Source of the DNA: Chitinophaga deserti
GTDB lineage: Bacteria; Bacteroidota; Bacteroidia; Chitinophagales; Chitinophagaceae
Assembly (NCBI RefSeq): GCF_003149455.1
Contig: NZ_QFFK01000001.1
Span: forward strand, 186,001 to 250,000
Direction: 5' to 3'
Length of the DNA: 64,000 bases
Below, piece by piece: positions 26,806-36,604 of the stretch. The position numbers and the translations under genes are program-made. A model generated the notes under the pieces. That model was not told where the DNA came from and searched no databases. It was given only the letters and a program-made list of their open reading frames with translations. Position 1 is the first letter of the stretch, and each line of letters begins with the position of its first letter.

Positions 26806-28122
26806 CTACAGAACAGGACTACTGAAGCCCAGTCTTTTTAAACCCGTTTTCACTTCCGGGCAACTCATGAAAAGCCGCCACAGCAGCCCGCTGCGGTAAT
26901 TCTCGATCATCACCACTATAGGTCCCTGGTCTATAGCAAGATATTGATAATCAAACCAGTTTTCCGTTTCATTGAAGGCATCGTAAAAACCGTATGGTCC
27001 CCATAGCCGGTCGCCCAGCTTATCATAAAAATGACGCATGGCCTGCATGGAATACTCCGGCGTGTATGGGAAAGAAGAGAGTGCAGCCGTTGGTGTAATC
27101 ACTCCGAGATCATTGGTTGGACTGTGGGCATTGTAAAACTCATGGTTATCACTCGCGGTAAGCCCCCAGCATTCCGGACCATAACCTTTGAACTTCTTAG
27201 GATTGTCGATACAATACTGCCGGTTAATAAGCGTATGGTTCCGGTTCTGTTCCCAGTAATCAGCGTACCTGTCTTTCAGTCCTCTCGGATCAAGACCGAG
27301 GAAGGAGTAATGCGCAAAGAAAAGCGGTCCTCCATAAGGGAACCCCAGCGGCAGAGTGATCCCGTAATATTCCCTTCCGTTCAGAAAATGGTTATTCACC
27401 GCCCAGCCTTGATGATACACTTTAGGCGTAATGGGATATGTGGGAGATGAGGCAGCCAGCACATAAGCGATCAGGCATTCATTATACCCCCGCACGGGAT
27501 GATTCATAGCCCAGCCCTGGTTAGGCGACCAGTGCCAGTACAACACATCCTGCCCGCCTTGTGTATACCAGCTCCATTCCGTTTCATTCCACATCCATCC
27601 TATCTTATCGCGCAGCTGCCTTTCTTTGGGAACATCCCTGTCGAAGTACTGCCGCACGCACAATAGCCCCTGCCACATGAAGGCCGATTCTACAAGGTCG
27701 CCCCCATCGTCGCGCCGCCCGAAGGGTACGGTTTTACCCGTGGCACCATGCATCCAGTGCGGCCATATGCCGTGGTAATGATCGGCAGTAAGCAGGAAGT
27801 TCACGATCTTCAGCAATCTGTCCAGCCCTTCTTCCCGGGTAATGAATTTCCTTTCGATTCCCACCAGGATGGCCATCACTCCAAACCCGGAACCACCGAT
27901 GGTTACGGTATCCGGTGTTATGGTACGTTCCGGCGCCAGGCCAGATACGGGATGAGCAAACTTCCAGAAGTAATCGAAGGTGCGCTGCTGCACGAGCGTC
28001 ACCAAAGCAGTATCCCCCAGCTGTTGCCGGGGGATCTTTTTCTTTTGCTGTGCCATTAGCACCATAGGCAAAAGGAATATTGTAAAACATGTTATGGCAA
28101 ATTGCCGGAGCATATCAATCAT
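26806..28122 (-). CDS. GH144-like glucoamylase-family glucanase
   Basis: A 438-residue exported protein (signal peptide about 1-24) that belongs to the glucoamylase-like family PF10091/GH144. The conserved alpha-toroid features are FDYFWKFAHPVSGLAPER, VTIGGSGFGVMAILVG, GGDLVESAFMWQGLL, RGYNECLIAYVLAASS, the FFAHYSFLGLDPRG stretch, YGPECWGLTASDN and the acidic AFNETENWFDYQYLAIDQGP end. Characterized GH144 enzymes cut beta-1,2-glucan, including enzymes from Chitinophaga, but the wider family has other activities. It is read immediately after SusD, with an eight-base overlap at the start codon, so it belongs to the SusC-SusD unit and probably acts on an imported or surface glycan. Confidence 0.88.
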   Translation of the reverse strand: MIDMLRQFAITCFTIFLLPMVLMAQQKKKIPRQQLGDTALVTLVQQRTFDYFWKFAHPVSGLAPERTITPDTVTIGGSGFGVMAILVGIERKFITREEGLDRLLKIVNFLLTADHYHGIWPHWMHGATGKTVPFGRRDDGGDLVESAFMWQGLLCVRQYFDRDVPKERQLRDKIGWMWNETEWSWYTQGGQDVLYWHWSPNQGWAMNHPVRGYNECLIAYVLAASSPTYPITPKVYHQGWAVNNHFLNGREYYGITLPLGFPYGGPLFFAHYSFLGLDPRGLKDRYADYWEQNRNHTLINRQYCIDNPKKFKGYGPECWGLTASDNHEFYNAHSPTNDLGVITPTAALSSFPYTPEYSMQAMRHFYDKLGDRLWGPYGFYDAFNETENWFDYQYLAIDQGPIVVMIENYRSGLLWRLFMSCPEVKTGLKRLGFSSPVL

Positions 28123-29617
28123 AACCCGGGTTTTGTTTCAGACGGTTGTTGGAAAGCACGATCTGCTCCTGCGGAATAGGGAACAACTCGTTCTTGTTAT
28201 CCATGAATGCTTTTCCATGTGCCCGCATTACGGCGCCTGCACGGCCGGTACGCACCAGATCCCAGAAGCGGTCGTGCTCCATGGCCAGCTCTACCCTTCT
28301 TTCTTTCCAGATCTTCTGCCGGAGATCTGCCTGTCCACCGCTAACGGCAGGCGGCAGGCCTGCTCTTTTACGAACGATGTTCAGTTTGGCCAGTGCTTCC
28401 CCGCCGTTCCCTGCTTCATTGGCAGCTTCAGCATATTGCAGGAGCAATTCACCATAACGCAGTACCCGGAGGTTTTTCGGCGTACGGTCCGGACTGCCGC
28501 AATAAGGCTCCTGCGTACGGCTGTGATAAGCTTTATAACTGTAGCGGTCGTTTTCCACAGAGTCGCGGCTGGGTACCCGGAAGCCGTCCCACAGTACGGT
28601 ACCATTGGGAAGAATCGTGATGATGGTGGCATCTTTCCGTTTATCGCCAGGCTCATAGGCGGCAGCGAGGTCGGCAGTGGGATTATTAAATCCGAATCCG
28701 AAATCGGACCACCCCTTCCTGGCTCTTATCCCCTGCGAATTCGCATATAGTTCAATTGCCGCATTGCAGGCTGCATTTGTACCGGTTTGCACTTCGAAGA
28801 TCGATTCGATGGAGTTGGCTCCCTTTGCCCGCCAGATATCGGCATAGGCAGAAAGGGTATCGTACAGGCCTGAGTTCACCACCGCCTGCGAGAGCTCAAA
28901 AGCTTTCTGCCAGTTTTTACGGTACATATAAACTTTCCCCAGCAACATCTGTGCTGCGCCTTTTGTAACGCGCCCTACCTGTGTGGCGCCTTTCAGCGGC
29001 ACATTATCCACCGCAAACTGCAGATCACTGATAATGAGTTCATAGATCACATCGGCCGTGGCACGTGTCTGAAACTCGTCTGAATTGGCTTCGTCTGGTG
29101 TAGGCACACGGTCCAGCTTTGGTACGCCTCCATATGTTCTCACGAGGTTGAAATAAAAGTATCCGCGCAGGAAACGTACTTCACCTATCAGCCTGTTTTT
29201 CTCTGCAGCCTCCAACGGACTTAGCGGCAATTTATCCAGCGCCTGGTTACACCGCGCAATGGCCTGGTACAAACCCGTCCAGTAATTCTGAACAATCGGG
29301 TTGGTGGCCGTGAAGATGAAATTGTCTATCTGCAGTGCGGGTTCATAGTCCTGTGGAGTACTGCCTTTATCGGCATCATCGCTGGAGATGCTGGTGAGGG
29401 TAATGAATTGCAGCCCGTGTACATCGGGGCCAAACCCGCCCAGCCACATCACGTTATATACACCGTTCACCAGATCGATGGAAGCGGTGGGATTGGTCCT
29501 GATCTCGTCTTCCGTTACCCTTCCCTGCGGCGGAATGTCGAGGAAACTCTTTCCGCAGGCGGCATATATTACGAGGGAGCCAATCAGCACAAATGGTATA
29601 TAATTCAGTTTTTTCAT
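28115..29617 (-). CDS. SusD/RagB-family surface glycan-binding lipoprotein, locus 1
   Basis: A 500-residue lipoprotein with signal peptide and lipobox (YAAC, Cys21) for attachment to the outer membrane. SusD features are the N-terminal SFLDIPPQGRVTEDEI, the TPR-like helices (CNQALDKLPLSPLEAAEKN, VRFLRGYFYFNLVRTYGGVP), and the C-terminal RYGELLLQYAEAAN, WKERRVELAMEHDRFWDLVR and NPGYD. It caps the SusC barrel and captures an oligosaccharide. It starts 10 bp after SusC and overlaps the GH144-like gene by eight bases. Its aromatic binding site cannot be read for specificity. Confidence 0.95.
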   Translation of the reverse strand: MKKLNYIPFVLIGSLVIYAACGKSFLDIPPQGRVTEDEIRTNPTASIDLVNGVYNVMWLGGFGPDVHGLQFITLTSISSDDADKGSTPQDYEPALQIDNFIFTATNPIVQNYWTGLYQAIARCNQALDKLPLSPLEAAEKNRLIGEVRFLRGYFYFNLVRTYGGVPKLDRVPTPDEANSDEFQTRATADVIYELIISDLQFAVDNVPLKGATQVGRVTKGAAQMLLGKVYMYRKNWQKAFELSQAVVNSGLYDTLSAYADIWRAKGANSIESIFEVQTGTNAACNAAIELYANSQGIRARKGWSDFGFGFNNPTADLAAAYEPGDKRKDATIITILPNGTVLWDGFRVPSRDSVENDRYSYKAYHSRTQEPYCGSPDRTPKNLRVLRYGELLLQYAEAANEAGNGGEALAKLNIVRKRAGLPPAVSGGQADLRQKIWKERRVELAMEHDRFWDLVRTGRAGAVMRAHGKAFMDNKNELFPIPQEQIVLSNNRLKQNPGYD

Positions 29618-29627
29618 GTCGCCGTTT

Positions 29628-32600
29628 TTAGAAGGTGATGTTCAGACCCAGCGCATATGTACGCGTTGTGGGATATGGACTTAGTTCGATACCGGCTTCG
29701 AGCGGGCTACTACTGTTTTGCAGACTAAGGAAGCCATCCTGCTTGGGATTACTGGAAATCATTTCCGGGCTGAAACCGCTGAAGCGCTTGCTGGTAAACA
29801 GATTTTGCGATGTCAGGTAAATACGGATCTTTTCCATTTTGATATTATCCAATATTCTTTTAGGCAGGCTATACCCCAATGTGATATTGTTAAGCCGGAA
29901 GAAATTTCCTGATTCGACGAAATAGGTGGATGCTGGTGTATTACCATACAGTACACGCGGATCGGTAGTGGATGGCCGGGTGCTGGTCCACCGCCGGTCG
30001 GCATACTTTGCTTCCACATTATCCGTCACCTCATAGCGGAATGCCTTCTTCCCGTTATAGATCTTATTGCCGGCGTTACCGTAAAAATCCATACTGAAAT
30101 CGATCCCTTTGCAGGCGAGGCCCGCGTTGATACCGTAGTAGAATTTAGGCTGATACGAGCCTGCGTAGATGCGGTCCAGATCATTAATGGAGCCGTCATC
30201 ATTTACATCGCGGTATTGCAGATCGCCGGGCTGGGCGTTAGGCTGAATCTTCTGCCCGTTCTTATTTACATAAGCATCAATGGCACCCTGCGTAGGAAAT
30301 ACGCCCATGGCATCCAGCACAAAGAAGCTGCCGATGGGCTGCCCGTTATCAGTCTTGGTTATATTACCCTGCTGCCCTACTCCGCCACGGAATAACGGCT
30401 GGCCCTGGTTGAGGCCGGTTACTTCATTATCGTTCAACGTAAGGTTACCTCCGATGTTGTAACTGAAATCTTCCGAGATATTATCCTTCCAGCCTACTGT
30501 AAACTCCCATCCCTTGTTCACAAAAGAGCCCGCGTTGGTAGTGTATTCATTATCGGGATCACCCAGCAAACCGGGTATCTTCACAGTCACCAGTGCGTCT
30601 TTGGTTTTCTTATTGTAATAGTTTACTTCACCGGTGAGGCGACTGTCGAGGAAAGCGAATTCAAGGCCGAAGTCGTATTCCTCTGTTGTTTCCCATTTCA
30701 GATTCCTGTCTTTGATATCGGCAAGATTGGTACCCAGCGTGGGTGTACCGCCGAAGAAGTACAGTAGTCCAGAATTAGCCGTGAGTATGTAGAGGTTGGA
30801 AGATATGTTATCGTTACCGATACGCCCCCAGCTGCCGCGTAGTTTCAGGAAGCTCAGCGCGCCGCCTTTCGGCATCCAGGGTTCTTCTGAAATTACCCAA
30901 CCGGCACCTACCGCGGGGAAATAACCATTCCGGTTATCGGACGGGAACCGGGATGAAGCATCATTACGGAAAGATGCCGTCAGCAGATATTTGTCTGCAT
31001 AACTGTAATTGATACGGCCCAGCCAGGAGCGGCGGGCGTATTTATCACCATCCGCTGTATTGGTGGATGTATTGGGATCACCTGCAATGAGGTACCATAA
31101 ATCAGGACTGTTAGGCACATTTCGCCGCAGGCCTTCAAGATAATTACCCTGGTACTCCTGCGAGGTGAAGCCTGCCAGTACTGTGAGATCGTGCCGGTCG
31201 AACTTCTTTTGGAACGTTACCGTGTTATCCCATATCCATTCCGTGCCTTCTTCCTTCACCATCGTGAGCTGGCTTTCAGGCCGCTGCTGGTTACCACCGG
31301 CTACCAGGAAAGTGGATTCGTTGTTGAGGAATGCTACGTTATAACGCCGCCGGTTCTGGAAACCCTGGTTAGCGCTCATGCTGCTGCGCAGTTTAATAAA
31401 CTCCCACGGACTGTATTCCAGGTACCCCGTTCCCTGCAACCGGTTTTCCTTATACCGGTCGTTAACCTTATCAATCGAAAGGATGGGATTACCTACGTTC
31501 TGAAAGGCGGAAGTATTACCATACTTACCATCGCGGGTGATAGGGATAACAGGCGCTGCACGGTAGGTGTTGTTATACACTTCCGCGAGGTTTACATTCT
31601 GCGTGGTGTTGTGCATATAGGAAACCTGCGCAACAAATTTGAGGTTGCTGGCGATGTTCCATTCGTTGTTAGACCGTATGGTGAAGCGGTCGTATTTATT
31701 GCTGCGCACAATACCTTCATCGGTGAGGTAACCAACGTTGAAATAGTACAGGAACTTTTCGGTACCGCCGGAAAGGGAAACGTTGTGCGTTTGCTGCATT
31801 CCTTTGCGGAGCAGCGCATCATACCAATCGCTATCTGCATTGTAGGAAGGAATGGTAACGTTGGGTCCGGCATCTTTCAGATAATCGGTATACTGGGCAC
31901 TGTTAGCCATTTTCACCAGACTGGCCACTTCCCGCCAGCCTACAGACATGTTGTAACTTACCTCCATCTTACCCACACGCCCGCGTTTGGTGGTAATAAT
32001 GATTACGCCATTAGCGGCCCGCACACCGTAGATGGCGGATGCAGATGCATCTTTCAGTACATCCATGGTAAGAATGTCTGTCGTATTAATATTCCGGATA
32101 TCATTCGTCAGCACACCATCCACCACATACAATGGTTCCGCGCCGGCGAGCATACTACCCGTACCGCGCACACGCACCTGCGGCTGCGATCCGGGAGCGC
32201 CGGAACTGATGATCTGTACCCCGGCCAGCTTACCCTGTACGCCCTGCGTGGCAGTATTCACAGGTTGGGCGGCAATAGCATCGCCACTCACACTACCTAC
32301 AGACCCTGTGAGGTCGCGCTTGCGGCGGGTACCATACCCCACTACTACAACCTGGTTCAGTTCACTGGCGGAAGATTCCAGTACCAGATCCACCACTGCG
32401 CGGCCGCCAAGCGGTACTTCCTGCGGAGTGTAGCCGATATAAGAAAATACCAGTATGGCATTGGGATCTGTAACATTGAGGGAATACGTACCATCGGGCT
32501 GGGTTACTGTGCCCTGGTTCGTGCCTTTGATCTGAATGGTTACGCCCGGCAGGGGATTTCCTTCTTTATCCCGCACTGTACCCTTCACGGGGTCTGCTGG

Positions 32601-32675
32601 CGGACCGGCCTGTGCCAGCCCTGTGCAAAGGAACAGCATCAGTACCGCGACATACTTGAGTAAGCCTGGTTTCAT
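29628..32675 (-). CDS. SusC/RagA-family TonB-linked outer-membrane transporter, locus 1
   Basis: A 1015-residue outer-membrane transporter. After a signal peptide (about 1-23) there is a carboxypeptidase-regulatory-like domain (VKGTVRDKEGNPLPGVTI), the TonB box region (ELNQVVVVGYGTRRK), a plug domain (LYVVDGVLTNDIRNIN, DASASAIYGVRAANGVIIITTK) and a long 22-strand barrel ending in TYALGLNITF. It imports oligosaccharides with its SusD partner, using TonB energy. It lies downstream of the sulfatase terminator and so has its own promoter, which I could not locate clearly in 32676-32842. No ECF sigma or anti-sigma gene is next to it. Confidence 0.95.
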   Translation of the reverse strand: MKPGLLKYVAVLMLFLCTGLAQAGPPADPVKGTVRDKEGNPLPGVTIQIKGTNQGTVTQPDGTYSLNVTDPNAILVFSYIGYTPQEVPLGGRAVVDLVLESSASELNQVVVVGYGTRRKRDLTGSVGSVSGDAIAAQPVNTATQGVQGKLAGVQIISSGAPGSQPQVRVRGTGSMLAGAEPLYVVDGVLTNDIRNINTTDILTMDVLKDASASAIYGVRAANGVIIITTKRGRVGKMEVSYNMSVGWREVASLVKMANSAQYTDYLKDAGPNVTIPSYNADSDWYDALLRKGMQQTHNVSLSGGTEKFLYYFNVGYLTDEGIVRSNKYDRFTIRSNNEWNIASNLKFVAQVSYMHNTTQNVNLAEVYNNTYRAAPVIPITRDGKYGNTSAFQNVGNPILSIDKVNDRYKENRLQGTGYLEYSPWEFIKLRSSMSANQGFQNRRRYNVAFLNNESTFLVAGGNQQRPESQLTMVKEEGTEWIWDNTVTFQKKFDRHDLTVLAGFTSQEYQGNYLEGLRRNVPNSPDLWYLIAGDPNTSTNTADGDKYARRSWLGRINYSYADKYLLTASFRNDASSRFPSDNRNGYFPAVGAGWVISEEPWMPKGGALSFLKLRGSWGRIGNDNISSNLYILTANSGLLYFFGGTPTLGTNLADIKDRNLKWETTEEYDFGLEFAFLDSRLTGEVNYYNKKTKDALVTVKIPGLLGDPDNEYTTNAGSFVNKGWEFTVGWKDNISEDFSYNIGGNLTLNDNEVTGLNQGQPLFRGGVGQQGNITKTDNGQPIGSFFVLDAMGVFPTQGAIDAYVNKNGQKIQPNAQPGDLQYRDVNDDGSINDLDRIYAGSYQPKFYYGINAGLACKGIDFSMDFYGNAGNKIYNGKKAFRYEVTDNVEAKYADRRWTSTRPSTTDPRVLYGNTPASTYFVESGNFFRLNNITLGYSLPKRILDNIKMEKIRIYLTSQNLFTSKRFSGFSPEMISSNPKQDGFLSLQNSSSPLEAGIELSPYPTTRTYALGLNITF

Positions 32676-32842
32676 ACATCAACGTGTTTAGAATGTCAGC
32701 AATCGGATTGAAAGGAAGAGGGCTAAACAGGCGGGGGCAGAGGGAGAAAACGGACAGATGCAACTACATATATTAACATCGGCCACAGTTGAAAGTTCAA
32801 TACAGGCGGGCCTTATCTGCGATTCAGGTGCTAACAGCCATG

Positions 32843-32875
32843 AAAAAGCCCTCCCGGTAATGAAACCGGGAGGGC
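32843..32875 (-). terminator. Rho-independent terminator of the sulfatase gene
   Basis: On the minus strand a perfect 11-bp stem (GCCCTCCCGGT/ACCGGGAGGGC) with a 6-base loop is followed by five Ts, 23 bp past the sulfatase stop. Confidence 0.92.
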
Positions 32876-32897
32876 AATGCAAATTAGTTTGATATTA

Positions 32898-34364
32898 TTA
32901 CTGCTGTACTTTACCCGCAGGGCGGCGTTCCGTTCCGGGCATTTTACGCAGCTCATCACCAAGCGTCTGGCGGTAATTATCTGCAATGGCTTCAATATCT
33001 TTCACCACTTCAGGGAATACTTTGCTGACATCCGTTGTTTCTCCCGGATCAATACTGAGGTCGTACAGTGCAGCCGGTACATCTACATCCGGCGCGGAAC
33101 CAGGGAAACCATCGTAGCCGGGTACATGTAAACGGTATGTACGGCCTTTATGCGGGAATACCAGCTTGTACTGTCCTTTGCGTACCGCCTCCAGGTTATT
33201 TACGTTGTAGTAATACACGAAATGCTCGCGCGGATTAGCTGTGGGATCGCCTTTGAGCAGGGGTAAAATACTTAGTCCGTCAATCTTCTTTGCAGGCAGC
33301 TTTGCTCCGCAGATGGCAGCTACGGTAGGCAGTACATCAATGGCAGCAGCTACTTTATTGCATACGGTGCCGGCAGGTATTTGTCCGGGCCATTGCATGA
33401 TACAGGGCACGCGCTGGCCGCCTTCCCAGCTGGAGCCTTTGCCTTCCCGTAAGCCTGCGGTATTACCGGCATGGTTACCATAATTCAGCCAAGGGCCATT
33501 ATCACTAGTGAAGATCACGAGGGTATTTTTATCGAGTCCGTTTTCTTTGAGTGTTTGGAGGACTTTACCCACAGAAGCATCCAGCTCCGTCATCAGATCC
33601 CCGAACAGTCCTGCACCGCTTTTGCCGCGGTAAGCTTTGGATACTGCAATGGGTACATGAGGCATACTATGCGCCATATAGAGGAAGAAGGGAGCTTTCT
33701 TGTTTTTGCGGATGAACTCGCATGCACGGTCGGTATAAATCCCGGTAAGTTCCGCCTGATCATCGAGGTTACGGATGATGCGGCGGGTTTCGTTGCCTTC
33801 AATAAGCGGCAGCGGCGGGTATTGTGCCCGCCATACTTTCGATGTATCCGGATAAGGCTTGCCGTCGTAATGTACCGGCCACATATCATTGGAATATGGC
33901 AGGCCCAGATATTCATCGAAGCCATTTTGTAATGGCAGAAACGGCACTTTGGCCCCGAGGTGCCATTTGCCTACCATACCTGTTTTGTAGCCCTGATCTT
34001 TCAAAATCTCCGCAATCGTTTCCTCCTCACCGTTCAGCGCAATTTTAGCATTTGGGTTAAGGGCATTGTGAATCCCGATCCTGTTAGGATAACAGCCCGT
34101 AAGCAGGCCAGCCCGTGAAGCGGAACATACTGCCTGAGCAGCATAGAAGTGGGTGAAACGCATTCCCCGTGCAGCCATCCTGTCGAGGTGAGGCGTGGTA
34201 TAAGGCCCTCCACCATAACACGAGGGGTCTCCATACCCCATATCATCCATGAAAATGATAATAACATTCGGTTTAGCCGGCGGAGGCGGCTCTGCGGGAA
34301 GGAAACTGGCTGATCCGGCTGCAGTGGCTGCCAAAAGGAGGAAGGAAGCGATTTTTCTAATCAT
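32898..34364 (-). CDS. S1-family sulfatase (arylsulfatase-like)
   Basis: A 488-residue exported sulfatase (signal peptide about 1-20). The formylglycine motif is CSASR at residues 80-84, with Cys80 expected to be converted by a maturase encoded elsewhere. Metal ligands Asp40 and Asp41 (FMDDMGYGD), GMVGKWHLG, and FTSDNGPWLNYGNH are in place, so catalysis is likely. It would remove a sulfate ester from a sugar, in keeping with the fucosidases around it. The S1 subfamily cannot be set by eye. It lies in an independent unit, with a strong terminator after it and a repeat array and hairpin upstream at 34483-34561. Confidence 0.94.
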   Translation of the reverse strand: MIRKIASFLLLAATAAGSASFLPAEPPPPAKPNVIIIFMDDMGYGDPSCYGGGPYTTPHLDRMAARGMRFTHFYAAQAVCSASRAGLLTGCYPNRIGIHNALNPNAKIALNGEEETIAEILKDQGYKTGMVGKWHLGAKVPFLPLQNGFDEYLGLPYSNDMWPVHYDGKPYPDTSKVWRAQYPPLPLIEGNETRRIIRNLDDQAELTGIYTDRACEFIRKNKKAPFFLYMAHSMPHVPIAVSKAYRGKSGAGLFGDLMTELDASVGKVLQTLKENGLDKNTLVIFTSDNGPWLNYGNHAGNTAGLREGKGSSWEGGQRVPCIMQWPGQIPAGTVCNKVAAAIDVLPTVAAICGAKLPAKKIDGLSILPLLKGDPTANPREHFVYYYNVNNLEAVRKGQYKLVFPHKGRTYRLHVPGYDGFPGSAPDVDVPAALYDLSIDPGETTDVSKVFPEVVKDIEAIADNYRQTLGDELRKMPGTERRPAGKVQQ

Positions 34365-34482
34365 TTGAGTTGGATTTAACCCTTAATCAGGGAATAAAGA
34401 TAGCAGAAGCAGCGAAACACCGTCATCAACGATAAGAAGTGATTAATAACAAACTCGTTTGTATGATGATTGTCCCAAAGTT

Positions 34483-34529
34483 GAGACACCTTTGTCTTAC
34501 CCCTTTTAAGGGTATGACAAAGGTGACTC
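34483..34529. repeat. Long imperfect inverted repeat (47 bp) upstream of the sulfatase
   Basis: Arms at 34483-34496 (GAGACACCTTTGTC) and 34516-34529 (GACAAAGGTGACTC) pair with one mismatch. Between them TACCCCTT and AAGGGTA give a second inner stem with one bulged C. The right arm is also the first unit of the 11-bp array. The hairpin may be a regulator site or a terminator remnant for the GH29 gene. Confidence 0.65.
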
Positions 34530-34561
34530 AAAGGTATCTCAAAGGTAACTCAAAGGTATCT
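34518..34561. repeat. Four tandem 11-bp repeats with embedded -7-like boxes
   Basis: Four copies of CAAAGGTxxCT follow without spacers (34518-34528, 34529-34539, 34540-34550, 34551-34561). On the minus strand, three of the units read TACCTTTG, the -7 promoter consensus, in the direction of the sulfatase gene, and the fourth differs by one base. The 11-bp period is close to one helical turn. Confidence 0.8.
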
Positions 34562-34625
34562 CACATGACATTTACATGACCATCTGAGTGGCTATTGCAT
34601 GGCTTCTGATTGCCATCAAATACGG

Positions 34626-35996
34626 TTAATCTGCCAGGATGAGTTCAATCACGGGGATTTCCACGCCGGGTTTGATGACGGGGAGGCTCAGGTTGAGATC
34701 GTTGGCGCCTACTTCGTTCTTGATCCAGTGGCCTGCGGGGGCGCTGAATTTAATCTCGGAACCATCGTGCAGGAACTGGGCATATTTCACTTTGCCTTTA
34801 TAGCCGGGCAGGGTGAAGTTTTGCAGTGGGTAGTCGAGCAGGTGGATGTAGAGGCGTTTGGTGGTTGGGTTGTAAGTGATCAGGCTATGATCAGGACGGG
34901 CGAATTCGTCTGGCGCCTGAGTGCAACCGTAAATGCTGCGGCCGTGCAGCTCCATCCATTCCCCCATACCGGCAAGTGCCTTTTGTGCGCGGGGATCGAA
35001 TTTGCCACGGGCAGTAGGACCTACGTTCAGTAGTACGTTACCTCCTTTACTTACCGATTCAATGAGGAGTACGAGGAGTTGTTTATTGTCTTTCCAGGTG
35101 TTTTCATCCCGGTAGTAGCCCCAGGATCCGGAGAAGGTCTGGCAGGTTTCCCAGGGTACGCGCTGGCCGTTTTGGGTGGGCCATGCCGATACCTTGAATT
35201 GCTCGGGCGTTACGAAATCACCGCCATCAGCATACTCCTTCAGGTCCAGCCGGTCGTTAACTATGATAGCGGGCTGCAGTTTGCGCACCATTTTGATGAG
35301 ATCGAGTGAGTTCCAGTCTTCATGCCCTTTACCGTTTTTGCCAGGGTAAGAGAAATCGAGCCAGAGCATATCCACTTTACCATAATTAGTGAGCAGCTCC
35401 CGCACCTGGTTGTGCATAAAGGTGCGGTACTTATTCATATCGCGGCCTTTGTTGAGCTTATCATAATCTTCCGGGTTACGCGGGCGCTGGGCGTGTGTGT
35501 TATCGATGGTAAAATCGGGATGGTGCCAGTCGATGAGTGAATAGTAGAATCCGATTTTAAGTCCTTCGGCGCGGAAAGCATCCACCCATTCGCGGATGAG
35601 ATCTCTTTTGGCGGGGGTGTTGGTGGATTTATAATCGGTGTATTTGGAATCGAACAGGCAGAAGCCATCGTGGTGTTTGGTGGTGATTACGGCATACTTC
35701 ATACCTGCGGCTTTGGCCTGCCGGGCCCATTCGCGCGGGTTGTAGAGATCCGGATTGAAGAGTTCGAAGTATTTCCTGTAAGCGGAGTCGGAAATCTGTT
35801 CGCGGTTCTGTACCCATTCGTGGCGGGCCGGGAGGGCATAGATACCCCAGTGGATGAACATGCCAAACCGGTCGTTGGTCCACCAGGCGAGGCGTTTTTC
35901 TTTTTGGGCAGGAGTTTCGTTGAAGATGCGTTTTTCCTGAGCTGCTGTGGAAAGGCAGAGGGCGCAGAAGGCGGCCAGGATCAATGATCGTTTCAT
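34626..35996 (-). CDS. GH29-family alpha-L-fucosidase (short form)
   Basis: A 456-residue exported glycosidase (signal peptide 1-19, ending STAAQ). The core has NDRFGMFIHWGIYALPAR (41-58), ITTKHHDGFCLFDSKY (104-119), GFYYSLIDWHHP, and nucleophile Asp214 in DMLWLDFSYPG, then GGNVLLNVGPTARG. Retaining removal of terminal alpha-L-fucose is expected. It differs from the other GH29 in the window (614 residues) and probably prefers another linkage. It stands upstream of the sulfatase on the same strand, with a repeat array between them, and its own 5' region from 35997 does not show a canonical promoter. Confidence 0.93.
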   Translation of the reverse strand: MKRSLILAAFCALCLSTAAQEKRIFNETPAQKEKRLAWWTNDRFGMFIHWGIYALPARHEWVQNREQISDSAYRKYFELFNPDLYNPREWARQAKAAGMKYAVITTKHHDGFCLFDSKYTDYKSTNTPAKRDLIREWVDAFRAEGLKIGFYYSLIDWHHPDFTIDNTHAQRPRNPEDYDKLNKGRDMNKYRTFMHNQVRELLTNYGKVDMLWLDFSYPGKNGKGHEDWNSLDLIKMVRKLQPAIIVNDRLDLKEYADGGDFVTPEQFKVSAWPTQNGQRVPWETCQTFSGSWGYYRDENTWKDNKQLLVLLIESVSKGGNVLLNVGPTARGKFDPRAQKALAGMGEWMELHGRSIYGCTQAPDEFARPDHSLITYNPTTKRLYIHLLDYPLQNFTLPGYKGKVKYAQFLHDGSEIKFSAPAGHWIKNEVGANDLNLSLPVIKPGVEIPVIELILAD

Positions 35997-36248
35997 GCTT
36001 AGCGTTTGATTTTGAATGAAGCCGGCAAGTTAGTTTGCCTGCGGGGTGAAAAATGGTAGTTTATTGGCCGGGAATGTGTAAATCTGAAATGGGTGTGAAA
36101 TTTTCAGGGGCAGGGGCATAAAGTGACAAGATGCGTGGAATGATGCATGCTGAGATAAATATTTCCCGAAATGACTCCCGGTTTAGTGGCAAAATACGTG
36201 TTGGGTTTAAACCCAGCAGACTGTTAAATCATATTTCATTAACATCTT

Positions 36249-36393
36249 GTTAACAAAAGTATTTTTCAAACGCCATTAACATTGGGTACGAAATTTACCA
36301 CCTGATCCATAAAACCGCTCGTTTTACGCCTTCGGGCCTCTGGTTTAATTTAAGCAAAATGACCGTTGGCATCCTCCCTGCCGGCGGTTTTTT
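36249..36393 (+). ncRNA. Candidate small RNA module A (promoter-like, terminator)
   Basis: GTTAACAA at 36249-36256 and TAACATTGGGTAC starting at 36277 are 22 bp apart, followed by a stem-loop and T run at 36362-36393. Module B downstream has the same layout and spacing. If transcription starts near 36291, a transcript of about 100 bases would be made. There is no protein gene inside. Confidence 0.35.
36362..36393 (+). terminator. Terminator-like hairpin of module A
   Basis: A nine-base stem (ACCGTTGGC with GCCGGCGGT, two G-T pairs) and a nine-base loop precede six Ts. No plus-strand protein gene lies upstream. Confidence 0.7.
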
Positions 36394-36604
36394 ATTGCAA
36401 TAATTCGCTACTGTAAAGGGTTTGCAAATTCAAGGACACTACCAGTTGTGCCGCAGGGAGGTGCGGCAGGTTGGCATGAGCGTGGAAAAGCAGGGGTGTT
36501 GGGATGCAGGCAGGTGGCAGTAGATCAGGTACCCAATGGCTACCCAGAGGCTACCCATTCTATTTGTTAATAAAAATCAAAATATGACATATTTATAACA
36601 TGCC

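Noticed and set aside
31191-32663. A 490-codon open frame on the plus strand opposite the SusC gene of locus 1
   Set aside because: It lies wholly within a SusC gene with clear signatures, so it is a shadow caused by codon bias.
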